Source: Agriotes lineatus (taxonomy: Eukaryota > Arthropoda > Insecta > Coleoptera > Elateridae). Taken from it: DNA of 64,000 nt. The notes beneath the pieces are model-generated. The model had not been told where the DNA came from. It ran no database searches and saw nothing but the letters and a program-made list of their open reading frames with translations. Both the position numbers and the translations under genes were made by a program. The stretch spans positions 1 to 64,000 of the forward strand of contig CALNHX010003601.1 of NCBI GenBank assembly GCA_940337035.1. Direction: 5' to 3'. How positions within the stretch are numbered: position 1 is the stretch's first letter; each line of letters begins with the position of its first letter. This document shows positions 45,036 through 55,984 of the stretch, in pieces.

Positions 45036-45299
45036 AGTTATTTACTATATTATATAAGTGGGATAAGAGCATCATTAATATACGTGTGTGTAAGTTACAA
45101 ATTAGTGCGTAGCACGAGTTATATAAGCACACAAGTATATTAATTATGCATTATCATTATCACCCATGTATTGTACAAAATTGTATCTACAATTGCCTAA
45201 AATTTATAAAAGTGCATTAATAGAAATGTCAGATCTGTCATTTTCAAATATATTTTAGTAGGCAAATGTCATTATGTCATTCATTTGACACTATTTCAG
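45036..45299 (+). repeat. Copy 1 of a 260 bp direct repeat with hairpin
   Basis: AGTTATTTACTATA at the start and GACACTATTTCAG at the end are shared with copy 2 (46811-47059). It contains a hairpin at 45058-45167 (arms TTAATATAC.TGTGTG, loop TAGTGCGTAGCACGAG). The two copies flank an IS630 element. Confidence 0.75.
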
Positions 45300-45530
45300 A
45301 AATTGTTAAAAATGCCCGGGTGCCTTTTAAATTTCAAGTTACGAATTGATTATGTTACTGTTGAGATTATTGGCTGAGATTACACGACATCTTTAATCTA
45401 GGGTATATACAACACAATAAAAAGTATTAATAGCATTATTGGAAACATATAAATGATTTAAATATTTTATACGTCTTGTCCACAGTGAGGTATATAGATG
45501 CCCCGGTGCTTTTTGTGCGTGATTCAGCTA

Positions 45531-46589
45531 CAAGGTGGTGCAAAATAAAGTATCCTATGAGAAGCCACTGTGATTTTGTTTTTAGTTGACATAACCCATG
45601 AAACTTTTGGAAATTGAAAAATAGACACTTGGGAAATTTGCAATAAATCGGTATACGCTTCGAGAACGTGCTGAAATTGTGAAAAAAAGTTCGACGGTTA
45701 TTGTGGCACAGAGAATTTCGCAATAAATATGGTAGACGCTCGGTTGCTCAATTTGAGCAAATTGGGACTACGGCTAATGCACCACATGCTGGTAGACTTC
45801 CAACAAGCCTACAGGGAAACTATATACCGTTTAGCGCGGATATGGTATTAAACCCAACAACGTCTACAAGAATATAAGCTCCGCCATTCGGCAGCACTGC
45901 ACATCTGCAGAGATTTTTTGCAACTGAAAATGGAAGAGCTTTGCATAGAGAATGTGTGGTAGACTTGTATTATTTAGAGAAAAGCATGTCACGTGATCGT
46001 AGCAGAAGACTTTAAACGCGTTCGGACGGGTCAGACATAGGTTTTTGTGGGGCTAAACAACAAATACATTGCCGCGTCTGATAATGGAATGATCATACAG
46101 TGGTTCGAGCTCCACTAAGTCAGCAAGTTACCCGTCTAAACGCATTTTAGTAGACTGCTCCCATCACGTGACCTCTTCTTTTCTAAATAATACAAGTCTA
46201 CCGACAGAACGGTGACACAGCTCACACTGCCATTGAAATAATGGTAATTTTGAAGAAAAATTTTCCTGGGTGAATTATCTCGAACCACGGCGATATTATA
46301 TATGAAATATCGAGTGTTTGTGGCTGTTGAAGCCGTAAAAGCGAACAAACACGAGAAAATAGCCAATATTCCATCTGAAATGTTGGAGAAAGTAATTGAA
46401 AATGCTTTAAAAAGGGCTCGCCATTGTGTGCACGCTATAGGTAACCATTTGGCCAATATTATTTTACGTATATGACGTAACAAATTTCTAAGGTTCAAAA
46501 AAGTATTTATGATCGACAAATCCATAGTTTGTTGAATAACTCAATATTATAAAAAATCGTATTGGGGACTTTTATTATACGCCACGTTG
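45531..46589 (+). mobile_element. Tc1/mariner (IS630) element with both ends and TA duplication
   Basis: The left end CAAGGTGGTGCAAAATAAAG and the inverse right end CAACGTGGCGTATAATAAAA match imperfectly over 25 bases. TA flanks both (45529-45530; 46590-46591). The 1,059 bp length is what is expected for a compact IS630-type unit carrying one transposase gene. Confidence 0.75.
45600..46480 (+). pseudogene. IS630-type transposase pseudogene
   Basis: Frames in order: LRERAEIVKKSSTVIVAQR (first helix-turn-helix), GRSVAQFEQIGTTANAPHAG-like, a weakly preserved middle, TALTVAIEIMVILKKNFPG, and near the end NIPSEMLEKVIENALKRARH then GNHLANIIL. These are the usual N- and C-terminal blocks of this insect transposase type. 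Stops and shifts throughout, and the catalytic blocks are not readable. Confidence 0.7.
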
Positions 46590-46810
46590 TATAATACCTA
46601 TAAAACTTTTGAATTTATAATTTCAGCATTATTTTTTGCAAAATCAAAATTCATATAAAATTATTCTAAATTAAAAAATATGTATTGTAAACAATTAAGA
46701 CTTTATTTTCTCATATATCGAGTGGAAACAGAAATGATTTGATAATCGAGAAGACACGAGTTGCATTCGGCTAGATTATATCACGAGTCGATAAACAACG
46801 TTTGAATAAT

Positions 46811-47059
46811 AGTTATTTACTATACAAGTGGTATAAAAGCATAATTAATATACATGTGTGTAAGTTACAAATGAGTGCGTAGCACGAGTTATGTAAGCAC
46901 ACAAGTATATTAATGATGCATTATCACACATGTATTGTACAAAATTTTATCTACGACTGCCTAAAATTGAGAAAAGTACATTAAGAGAAATGTCAGATCT
47001 GTCATTTTCAAAAATATTTTAGTAGGCAAATGTCATTATGTCATTCGACACTATTTCAG
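46811..47059 (+). repeat. Copy 2 of the 260 bp direct repeat with hairpin
   Basis: Aligns with 45036-45299 throughout, with a hairpin at 46827-46932. Its right end runs into a second hairpin (47041-47161) that copy 1 lacks. Confidence 0.75.
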
Positions 47060-47161
47060 TTAGGTAATGAAGTCATTACACAACTCAGTTGCGTAATGAA
47101 ACCATTACATAACTGAGTGGTGTAATGAGCTTCATTACCTAACTGAAATAGTGTCAAATGA
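47041..47161. repeat. Hairpin repeat
   Basis: TCATTCGACACTATTTCAGT with TAGGTAATGAA pairs with the right arm TTCATTACCTAACTGAAATA followed by GTGTCAAATGA. The inside holds further inverted TAATGA/TCATTA steps. Confidence 0.75.
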
Positions 47162-47449
47162 GTGACGTAATGAGTTACTTATCCCACTGGAGTAGATAAA
47201 GTATTTTAAATATTAAAAGTACAGTTAATGTAGTTGTTATGACAATTGTACTGACAGCAGGTAACGTGATGTTTGTGAAGGAAGGCGTGTGATTATCACC
47301 TATTAATCAGGAAGGTATGCGATTGTCAGTTGCTATATGTACATTATCAAAATTTACTACATGCATAACTATGCATTTTGCCGTTTTCCATTGGTTGATG
47401 TTAGAGGGAGTGGTATAATCAAAACAATATAATTCGACAGGTTACAAGA
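47162..47449. other. No gene seen
   Basis: Contains ACTTATCCCACTGG, the inverse of the AGTGGGATAAG at the start of repeat copy 1 (45057). Otherwise nothing recognised. Confidence 0.4.
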
Positions 47450-48389
47450 ATGACATTTTGTGATCGTACCTGTGTGTTCAGAGCAAATGGCGCGCTTACA
47501 TATGCGGCATAATTTCGTGTTTCCGTTGTCTTTTTTCATATGACCTAAAGATGTAGCATCTTCCAGTAACTATCAGACGACCAGATGAATCTCTTGGTTG
47601 ATGTTCTTCTTCAACAATAGTGTGATTCTGTGATTGATAAGCATACATTCGATCTTAGACTTAGTACTAAAAGTACAAAAATGTAAAAAAAATCGCCGGC
47701 GCTCGTTTGTTTTTGCCTCCGTAGGATTGTTCTCCATGTCAATAATGTTGTAAATATGGCCACAGGCCACCGAAGAGTCTACCGTTTGGTGGAGAAGTAC
47801 GTAACCATTGTATTCATACTATCAACACCACCTTCTCCAGAATTATGGTACTGAATAATTTCGGGTTTGTTCTTAGGGCAGTTTTTTTATTTTCGGTACG
47901 CATGATACTATCGTTACTTTGTCGTCGCCAAATCGGAAAATCTATGAAAATGTTTCTCTTGTCTTATGTGCGAGCATCTGGATGGAATGCTTCGCTTATT
48001 TTTTTCAACGCTCCAACCATAGGGAGCATTCGTGATAATATCAATCGTGCTAAAGGGAGCATGGTGAAGAAATTCACTACGATATTTGGACCAATATCTC
48101 TGGCATAGATCTTTTATCACCCGATCAGTGATTTTGCTGTCGACTCTCGATAGATTTTCCTGTATATATTTGTCCAGTGAGGGGATGCGAGTTAGATAAG
48201 TCACGAACTCACCGTATTTAGCAAATTTTGCTGGCGCATATGGGGTGAATGTCGATCTTCCTCTGAATGAGAATGTCTGTTCGTCTACTGTGAAGCATTC
48301 CTATGGTACGCAGTGCTCTCACAGTATCATTTAATAAAAGCTATAATTCTGAGATAGCAGTTGCTTTGTCGCTTCTCAACCGTTCTGAC

Positions 48390-49285
48390 TAGTGATGGGC
48401 ATAACCGGACAATTTTCATAACCGAATTATTTGCATTCGAATGATATTAATAACCGAATGATTATTTGAATAATCATTCGAATAAATGTTGGCTCTCGAT
48501 TCGTTTCGATTTCGCCGGTTTGCCGGTTACGCGGTTCAGCGTCATCTGCATCGGCATCGTAACTTGCAGATAGCAGAGGAACCCAGTTAATCATTAATTA
48601 TAATAATTGTATAAATGATTTTTATTTGATTTCTAAGGAGTTTGTGCAATAAGTAATTGTGGATATGAATAAAATATATCTGGATACACCTTTATTTTTT
48701 TCGATTGCTGGCGATTTATAATAATATAATAATAATTAATAATATATTGTTGTATTAGTATGAGTTTTACGACTAACTATTCTGCATTAGCTAGATTACT
48801 CCTACATTCATCCGAGCTATAACCAAAACATAATATGTACATTATGTGTTATGTATTGGAAATTAAGAGGTATTTATTAAGAAGTGTAGAAAGAAAGAAA
48901 TATGCGGGACTGCTTGCTAATCGCAAAAAAAACAGTGGTAAAACGTTTATGTTTATCGATTGGCCGGGTTAAAGGCGGCAAAAAATTGATTTATGTTCAT
49001 ATCATATGACGACGGATCGACCGCGAGCCTCAGCCGGCAAGGAAGCAAGGGAGAAAACTGTAGAGCAAGACGTGTTTTCAGTACAATCTGCCTTGCTTAT
49101 GGTTATGAGTTATGAATGACGTATTATTTACAGAATTTCGATCAATCGCAGGTCGCTGAGATACGGCACGTAGTACGAGGATGAGGTTATTTTTCATTCG
49201 AATACTTGGAACGAAAACCGAGTTACAGAGGATATTTCAATAACAGGATAACCGGTTATTTTTCATTCGAAGAAGCCCATCACTA
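48390..49285. mobile_element. Non-autonomous hAT element, 896 bp, 8 bp target duplication
   Basis: Perfect 11 bp ends TAGTGATGGGC...GCCCATCACTA. GTTCTGAC flanks both sides (48382-48389; 49286-49293). Near both ends there are repeated ATAACCG / CATTCGAAT steps that could be subterminal binding sites. No transposase coding. It sits inside the piggyBac pseudogene and so is younger. Confidence 0.92.
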
Positions 49286-49960
49286 GTTCTGACCTTGTAT
49301 TGACATTGTTAATCAAAGAAATCTAGTTATAGTTCATAATCGATGTATAGACATGATAGCGCGATATAATGAATATCCAGTCACATTGTCAAAGCTCATT
49401 GATGTCGTCAGAGTTACAATGACGTGCACCTGCTGAAATCAAAATACCTAGATACCATCGAACTCTTTTTGCGTAAGCTTCCTCTAGGTCTAGACTTTCT
49501 GGCGGCTTCTCAGGATGTGAGTTATTCCGCTCCGCTCAGAGTACACAGCATTAGCGTTTCCATTAGTTTCTTTGATAGTAATATTGCACATCACTTGGTG
49601 GAAAATGTATCTTAACGGAAAGACACCGTCTCGATGGTCCAGCTTTCTGGCGTAGAATATCATGTCTCGATGTTTGATGACCGATAGCTGTAAGTTTCCA
49701 CACAGTGATATTTTTGCCATATAAGAAGTGCTCAGTTAGGGCAGCTTCCTCGTCACTACTCAAAGTGCTGGAGTCTCCATCGGTATCATCTACTATTTCT
49801 ATTTCAATCTGCGTAAACACCTTTCATATCTGATCTGAGTCATCCACGTATAATATTACGGCCTCATGTCTGGTACCAACAATACGACGTCAGCCAATTT
49901 GGGGACCATTAGGGTCCGGTGCGTCATTATCTGGATTGCTGTCAACTCCATTGTGAATCC

Positions 49961-50227
49961 TAAGGTCACTATATCAATAAGGTACCGCCATTAGTGATTT
50001 TTTATATCTATCCTTGTCGCACAATTTTCTCCAACTAGGGATAAAAACACATAACCTAACAGATTCCTTACTTTACAAGTGCCATTACACCAAAAAGAAA
50101 ATCCCCAAAAAGTAGTGTCTTCCCTATTGCACTTGGGAAATTTGTATTTGTTATCCTTATCTCACAATTTTCTCACATTCTCACGCGAGGAATGTAATGG
50201 CGGTACCTTATTGATATAGTGACCTTA
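49961..50227. mobile_element. hAT-type MITE, 267 bp, 8 bp target duplication
   Basis: TAAGGTCACTATATCAATAA and its inverse form about 33 bp of near-perfect TIR (continuing GGTACCGCCATTA). GTGAATCC flanks both sides (49953-49960; 50228-50235). Inserted in the N-terminal part of the piggyBac pseudogene. Confidence 0.92.
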
Positions 50228-50271
50228 GTGAATCCTGCGCAGATATGCCACCTGTTTTTCATAAGTCAAAC

Positions 50272-50955
50272 TAAAAAAAATCTGGTGTGATACACGCACA
50301 CAACTTCCTTTTACAGTGATCTTCTAATTGGCCAAAAATTTGATTTTAAATTTTTAAGCATTTGTCAAAAATTTTCAAAAATTGCAAATTCTACAAAAAC
50401 TGTGCAAAATAGAGCGTTAGGTGAAGAGACAAATTTTTTCTAGAATTTTAAGCTGAATTCAAAAATGTAATAATATACCGAGTGTTCCATTTAAAATTGG
50501 AGTTAATAAAAAAACTAGAAAAAAAAACAAAGGAAACCCACTTTAGAAGTATTCAACTGGAAAATCACCTATCTCACAACAATACACATTAAAAATGTAA
50601 TAAAAATGTAAAGTTTAAAAAAAATTGTTAGAGCCGTTTTTGAAAAAATAAAAAAAACCTGAAAAATCACAAGAGTAAACACCTACTTCCGGTTATGCGA
50701 TTTTCTTCAAAAGCTTGCTGTCTCATCTACATAGTACACAAAACTTATATATGAAGTTTCAACGCCATACCTGTTTTCGTTTTTGAGATATTCTGTTCAC
50801 AGACAGACAGACAGACACACACACAGACAGACCAACGAAAAAAATATGTTTTTTGGGTTCAGGGGACTCTAAAACGTGAAGATCTGTTGAAAACTCAATT
50901 TCGAATTTTTGGGGTGAATCCAATACTTCCTTTATTGTAAAAGGAAGTAAAAATT
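50272..50955 (+). repeat. CAGA-type dispersed repeat, longest copy
   Basis: Begins AAATCTGGTGTGATACACGC, includes CGGTTATGCGATTTTCTTCA and a CAGACAGACAGACACACACA run, and ends TACTTCCTTTATTGTAAAAG then GAAGTAAAAA. Very similar to 55985-56412, which lacks about 250 bp of the middle; the 3' part also resembles 12660-12815. No coding seen. It directly abuts the piggyBac start. Confidence 0.75.
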
Positions 50956-51255
50956 AGGTATACAATTATAAATTCCACAAAGTAGCAGTTACGTCCGTAA
51001 GCTGGCAATGTCATTTCTGTTATTTATATAGCCATTGTTAGCTATCAGTGTTAGTTTCGAACTAGCGATTGCAGTCCCTGTTTTACGAATGTAAATTGTT
51101 TCCGAACTAGCCATTAGTTTCTATTAGGCCGATATATAGCTCTGTCATTCGCTTAACGGCCGTGTGTCATTCAAAATTTATCGTAATAAAAGTGTATACC
51201 TACATTTTAAGGACAATTTAATAATATTAATTTTCATTGCGAGACTATTACTTAG
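50956..51255. other. No gene seen
   Basis: AT-rich sequence before the TG-tailed insertion. A TTAGTTTCGAACTAGC / TTTCCGAACTAGCCATTAG pair is repeated near 51052 and 51108. Confidence 0.4.
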
Positions 51256-51267
51256 ACGGTATCTAAC

Positions 51268-51496
51268 CCCTCAGGGGCTAGCACATTCTGTGTTAGTACG
51301 GGCTTTGCAACCCCGAGGTACCCAAGCAGATGGCCCTCCGAAAAGGGGGTTGGGTATGGGGCTAACTACCCCAGGGGATAAAACCCTTATCCCGTAAAAA
51401 ACCACAGTTACGAAAACTGATCTACAGCCTCGAAGGCTGTGGTAGAAGAAGCCAAGGTTCTACAAGGACCCTAGAGCTGTGTGTGTGTGTGTGTGC
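51268..51496 (+). mobile_element. SINE-like insertion with (TG)n tail and 12 bp target duplication
   Basis: The 229 bp insert starts CCCCTCAGGGGCTAGC and is distinctly GC-richer than its surroundings. It ends in a (TG)9 tail at 51478-51495. ACGGTATCTAAC flanks both sides exactly (51256-51267; 51497-51508). The length, microsatellite tail and 12 bp duplication fit target-primed reverse transcription. I do not recognise tRNA A/B boxes. The family is unknown to me: it could be a SINE of other origin, or a LINE 5'/3' fusion. Confidence 0.8.
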
Positions 51497-51836
51497 ACGG
51501 TATCTAACGAGCGAGCGATAGCGACCATACTCATTCAATTAAAATACAATAACGGTATAGTATAACAAAAATTGTAATTTACATTGCAAAAGAGTTACGT
51601 AAACCTTTACGTACGAGCAAGCTTGTTGTTCGTGTGAACACGCAAGTTCTGGTAACGGTCGAGCATTGTACGTTTTATGTTATTCAGAATCGTAAACGCC
51701 TGTTTACTGCGTTGTGTCTCTACGGGTAAAGATCCTCTTTACGAGCTAAACGTACCAACATACATATGTTGCTATGGTATTGATGATAAACAGCCCGTTA
51801 TAATTCTTTATTTCCTCTTGAGTTGTTAAACGGTCA

Positions 51837-51953
51837 TTACTGTCGTCTGAACTGACTCGGTAAATGAGTCTTTACAGGCCAGGTGCCTGTAAAGTGTTAC
51901 TGTCGTCTGAACTGACGTGTAAAAGAGTCTTTACAGGCCAGGTGCCTGTAAAA
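51837..51953 (+). repeat. 60 bp tandem duplication
   Basis: ACTGTCGTCTGAACTGAC and GAGTCTTTACAGGCCAGGTG occur twice with a 60 base period. Each unit holds a TTTACAGGC...GCCTGTAAA dyad. Confidence 0.85.
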
Positions 51954-52058
51954 TTCTGCCATCCCGACTTTAAACCACCTTGTTTTCTAATAATCACATC
52001 CATCATTAATCACTAATATTAATTTTTATGATGTTCCCCAAGAGGAAATAAAACGTTG

Positions 52059-52148
52059 TACGTGGCTCGCTTGCAATTAGCCTTTATTGGGGCTCACCGG
52101 ATTACAGGGCTCGCCCAGAAAGGCTAATTTACTAAGCTTGCCACGTAA
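52059..52148. repeat. Hairpin repeat
   Basis: TACGTGGCTCGCTTGCAATT with AGCCTTT pairs with the inverse of TTTACGTGGCAAGCTTAGTA, AATTAGCCTTT. The loop contains GGGGCTCACCGG and GGGCTCGCCC. Confidence 0.7.
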
Positions 52149-52662
52149 ATAACTATTTTGTAATACCTACTTGTTAAATATTTCTTTAAGGACTGTTTAC
52201 TACTGCGTAAGCAACCTCTTTACGGCCCGGCCGTAAAAAGTGTCCGTAAAGACCACGGCCTGCTAAACTCTGTGCCAAACGTCAAAGTGACGTTTGTCAC
52301 ACAAATCCAGCAGCAAGCAAGCCTTCAACTCCTCATAGAAGAAGGCGCAAAAAAACTGCTATAACTCCTGAACATACGCTAAAATAACTTGCTCATTCAG
52401 AATCTTAACGTCTTTAAGAATATCTTCATCATTTTCTACAGATGTCATAAGTTACGAGCTGGTTACAACTTAAAACTGCTTACTACCATACACGAAATTG
52501 GAAATAACTGACATTTATAAACAACAGTTGCAACGTTCTACGCACTCTCAATCATTCTAAAATGTCATTACACAAACCTAGCGTTTTGATGAAAATAAAT
52601 TAGAAAAATATAGATATGACCGAATTGTATGTAAGTATTACAAAAACTATTGTACAATACAC

Positions 52663-52763
52663 GTCCGTTAGGGCCTTTACTGCCTCGCCAGTATTATTCG
52701 ACTCGCTCTTCGAGCTCGTCTCACAAATTCTCTGGCTCGGCAGTAAAGGCTATCCTAACGGAC
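52663..52763. repeat. Hairpin repeat
   Basis: GTCCGTTAGGGCCTTTACTG and the inverse of GTCCGTTAGGATAGCCTTTA pair. The loop holds CTCGCTCTTCGAGCTCGTC. Confidence 0.75.
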
Positions 52764-53076
52764 TTCTACTGTAAAATACTATTACGGGCTGAGCCCGTAA
52801 TAGAGGGTCTTTACCCGTAGATTCAGAGTGCATTAAACAGGCGTTTACGATGTAGAATACCATAAAACAATAAAATTCACGTGCTTTAGCCTCCATCAGA
52901 ATAATAGTCATTTGCTTTGATAAGAAACCAGTAAAACCAACCATACACTTTAGTAAACTAAACCGTAAGAAACTACCAATGAATATAAATAATGTGACAA
53001 TGAACCACTGCGCAATATGTATATCAGGCCTATAAATCCGTAGTGGTGCCCGGATACATCGCAATAGGACAACGTA

Positions 53077-53315
53077 CAGAGTGGCCAAGGTAAAAGAGGT
53101 CCCGTGTGAATACAGAAAGTTAAATTAATATTATATTTTTATTTAAAATCTGCAGAACTGTATTCACAACCGTTATTAACAAGTGACAACGCAACACTGA
53201 GCAATACACAGTTAACACAAAATGGCCGCTGGACATCACGTGACGCTGCACGTGCGCTCAATATCACTTTCAGTATGGTACAGGACACGGGACCTCTTTT
53301 ACCTTGGCCACCCTG
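53077..53315. mobile_element. MITE, 239 bp, GGTGGCCAAGGTAAAAGAGG ends
   Basis: The left end CAGAGTGGCCAAGGTAAAAG and the inverse right end CAGGGTGGCCAAGGTAAAAG differ at one base and stay alike for about 31 bases. TA precedes the left end but CA follows the right, so the target duplication may have decayed. Confidence 0.75.
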
Positions 53316-55198
53316 CATAATCTTATACCTGTGGAGAAGAAGGTTAGGATTATTACTATTGTGTACGTAACACGTAGAATACGTTTGCCGCGTTTATATT
53401 AAACGACGCCATTGTTCCATTATCCCAACTCAATAATTTTGCCGAGAGAATTTGACAGGAAAATGTAGATGCTAATACAAAGAGCCCTGTTGGGTCAGTG
53501 GTTTCCGCCGATGCAGCCGTGGTCATAGTGGAACATGGGACGATCAGGCGAGAGTTTGACTTCCTGCCCGGGCGTTCCGGTTTCACTTATTTAAGGCATG
53601 CTAGTTTAAGTGACACACGCACGCTTTGAAGTAATGCGGAAGCGGTTCTAGGGGGGAGCGGCAGAGAGCTTAGGGGTAAAAAATACTGATGTAAAAACCT
53701 GTTGCAAAACTTGTCGCGGGTAACCGGGGTAACAGTGTATTATGTGACTTACCAAAGGTGCCATTGCAAGCGGCCTATTAGAGATAAAGAAGATATGAAA
53801 ATTCCAGTAGAAAGTTACTGGCAATAATCCAAAATCGAAGGAAGCTTTGACAGTAACACATTTTTACGTAACAACGTACAGCAACTTAATTTGTACAAGT
53901 CGGGACAACTAATTTAGCGAGTAGTCACCTACTTTTTATTCTTTAAAAATTCGAACAGAATGCTTTGAGAGAGGGGTAAAATTTACGCAACTATTTTCAC
54001 CTCATGTACTACATCAGCGGTACTGACTGGGCAGCTAAAGTTATTTTCTTAATAAACTTCTGGCCAAAACAGCAGTTTAAAGTTCTTGTAATTTAATGCC
54101 CACTTATTGAATACCGCTGGTATTAAGGAAAAATTAGAAAGACTATTCAATTTACCTGTCATCTGTCAAAAAGTGACCAATGAAAATCCACAATTTGACA
54201 TTTCTTGACCAATCAAAAAAATATCAGCGGATATATCTTCCTAGACGGTATTCAAGTGATTATTTTTTTCGTAGCGATCTCAACCAGTCAGAAGGCTGGA
54301 TTTAGTTAAGTTATCTTGTATAATTTCGATTATACAAAATCGATTATACTAGAGTAACTTCACTATAGGCAACGCAATACATAACTTTTGTCAAGTTGAT
54401 GTTTTCGTGGAGATGACTATTTAACCTGTCAAACTAACACTCTTTTATTATTGTGCAACAAGTTATCGACATATAACCCGATAATATCGAAGTACTTCTA
54501 GTATTACTTCTGATTATTCAACACTATAGTGAACGTACCAATGAAAATTGTTCAGTTTGTCAGACACGGTCAATCAACATTGACTGTCATTGAAAACACC
54601 TAATGTCACAGTGTTTTCACGAGAGCCCGATTGGTTTCAGTGATTTCAATTTAGTGAGTAGCCTTTGACTGACATTTCACCAAAACGTCAAGTCAAAGTT
54701 TGCAAATCAGCGTCGTTCTAAAAACTCATAATAATCGTGTTGGAAGCTCCAGTATTGAATTAATAGTGGAAAACGTTAAAAATGTGTGCTGTCGAACACG
54801 GTAAAAGTCATCTACACATATTGTTGAATAATCTTTCCAAATAGCACTCAAGGCAGAATGTTTTAAGAACATTTTTTTCGTCAACATGCATATTATTACA
54901 AATTCCTCTCAACAAAAACTGCTCAAATTCCACTCGACCTGCGGTCTCGCGGAATTTTTAACGCAGTTTTGGTTTCGAGAAATTTAAACGCAATAATTTG
55001 CATGTGAACGAAATAAATTCTCAAAAAATATTCACCTTTTGTGGTATTACCCTTGAGAATAGAATTCATTAATCGCGTGACCCTTTTTAAACCAATTGGA
55101 AGCTTAAAAACCCTTGGATACATGTGTACCACAGCGGTGATACAAAACAAAAATTCGTATCTACTTATTGTGGTCTGTTGCTACGCAAAGGTGTGAAA
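53316..55198. other. Mostly no gene; one unexplained open frame
   Basis: 53586-53356 on the minus strand is a 76-codon open frame with sequence less AT-rich than its flanks, containing TGLFVLASTFSCQILSAKLL. I recognise no family. A weak inverted pair near 54100-54262 (TTGAATACCG.. and its complement) may be a decayed MITE. The rest is AT-rich. Confidence 0.35.
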
Positions 55199-55353
55199 AT
55201 GTTGGTTACCCTGCTGTCAATTTTAAGTTTATGTCAAATTCGAGGTTAGCAGGTTATGTTTTCCATCAGTTTTGACACAAACTGACACAAAACCCAACCT
55301 GCTAACCTTGAATTTGACGTAGACTTAAAATTGACAGCAGAGTAACCAACATT
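55199..55353. mobile_element. Palindromic MITE, 155 bp
   Basis: AATGTTGGTTACCCTGCTGT and its complement at the right end start arms of about 70 bases. They include TTCGAGGTTAGCAGGTT. The uninterrupted relative of the split MITE at 23608-24047. Confidence 0.8.
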
Positions 55354-55700
55354 AACAGTTTTTCAATTCACTGTATTCTCTCACTAAATACAACTCGCGG
55401 TATGATTAGTAATCGGTGATATTTCTCATTGAAGGAGCAAATTCGCACCTCGGTTTCAATTATCACTGATGATAATCATACCACTTGTGGTATTATGGCG
55501 GAAAATCGTACGACACTCATTAATGACCAATAGAAAAATTAGTTCACGAGCCGTGACCACGATAATAAAAAATTGTGATTTTTATTAGAAAAAGTCAATA
55601 TTAGTGTTTTGTTACTATAGAATTGCGTAGTTTGTTGCTAGATTTACTGAAAACTAATTTGACAAAGTAGTTTGGTTCATTGAATAGTCAGTCCTTCGAA
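55354..55700. other. No gene; weak inverted repeat
   Basis: GGTATGATTAG at about 55400 and its complement near 55475 form a loose palindrome with ATCACTGAT inside. Nothing else seen. Confidence 0.4.
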
Positions 55701-55884
55701 TGCCATTATTAGTCAAAGTTAAGTAGAATATTTTTGCGGTGGTATCACTACTCATGTCCATTGCGTTTATGATTAGGACTCGTGCTAGCACACTCGTCCT
55801 GTCCTAATCGAGCTTAAGCGCAATGGACATTCGTCACACCACAGCAAAGATATTCGACGTAACTTTGACTACTCATGGTATTAT
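55701..55884. repeat. Long hairpin, about 85 bp arms
   Basis: AGTCAAAGTTA..TAGAATAT and GTCCATTGCG lie on the left arm. The complement order is on the right arm. The loop has GGACTCGTGCTAGCACACTC GTCC-type sequence. It is the largest member of the hairpin class here. Confidence 0.8.
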
Positions 55885-55984
55885 AAGTGAATATTTTTGC
55901 ACTTTCGTTTACGTAGAAATATATTTCTTACAACACCTGATAATTTGCTGTTAAGGTAGTTTAATTTTTAGATATACAGAAAAC

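Larger units (their letters stand above)
47450..50270 (-). pseudogene. piggyBac-type transposase pseudogene, interrupted twice
   Basis: Minus strand, N to C. YEKQVAYLRRIHNGVDSNPD (about 50265 down, across a MITE) leads to an acidic stretch DDTDGDSSTLSSDEEAALTE and NITVWKL...RHDILRQKAGPSR (49820-49640). A decayed middle follows (48204-47914). Then KPEIIQYHNSGEGGVDSMNT, FSTKR.TLRWPVAIFTTLLT (about 47870-47740), and a C-terminal cysteine-rich part CRICKRAICSEHTGTITKCH near 47500-47450. The GGVDxxDxM-like and RRWP blocks are diagnostic of piggyBac transposases. It is interrupted by hAT elements at 48390-49285 and 49961-50227 and carries frameshifts. Confidence 0.85.
51671..52868. repeat. Inverted pair enclosing a hairpin-rich 1.2 kb stretch
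   Basis: 51671-51745 (CGTAAACGCCTGTTTA, then CTACGGGTAAAGATCCTCTT) matches the inverse of 52800-52868. Between them are a 60 bp tandem pair (51837-51953), hairpins at 52059-52148 and 52663-52763, and a short palindrome ATTACGGGCTGAGCCCGTAA at about 52782. CTTTAC/GTAAAG steps recur throughout. No coding seen. Confidence 0.6.
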
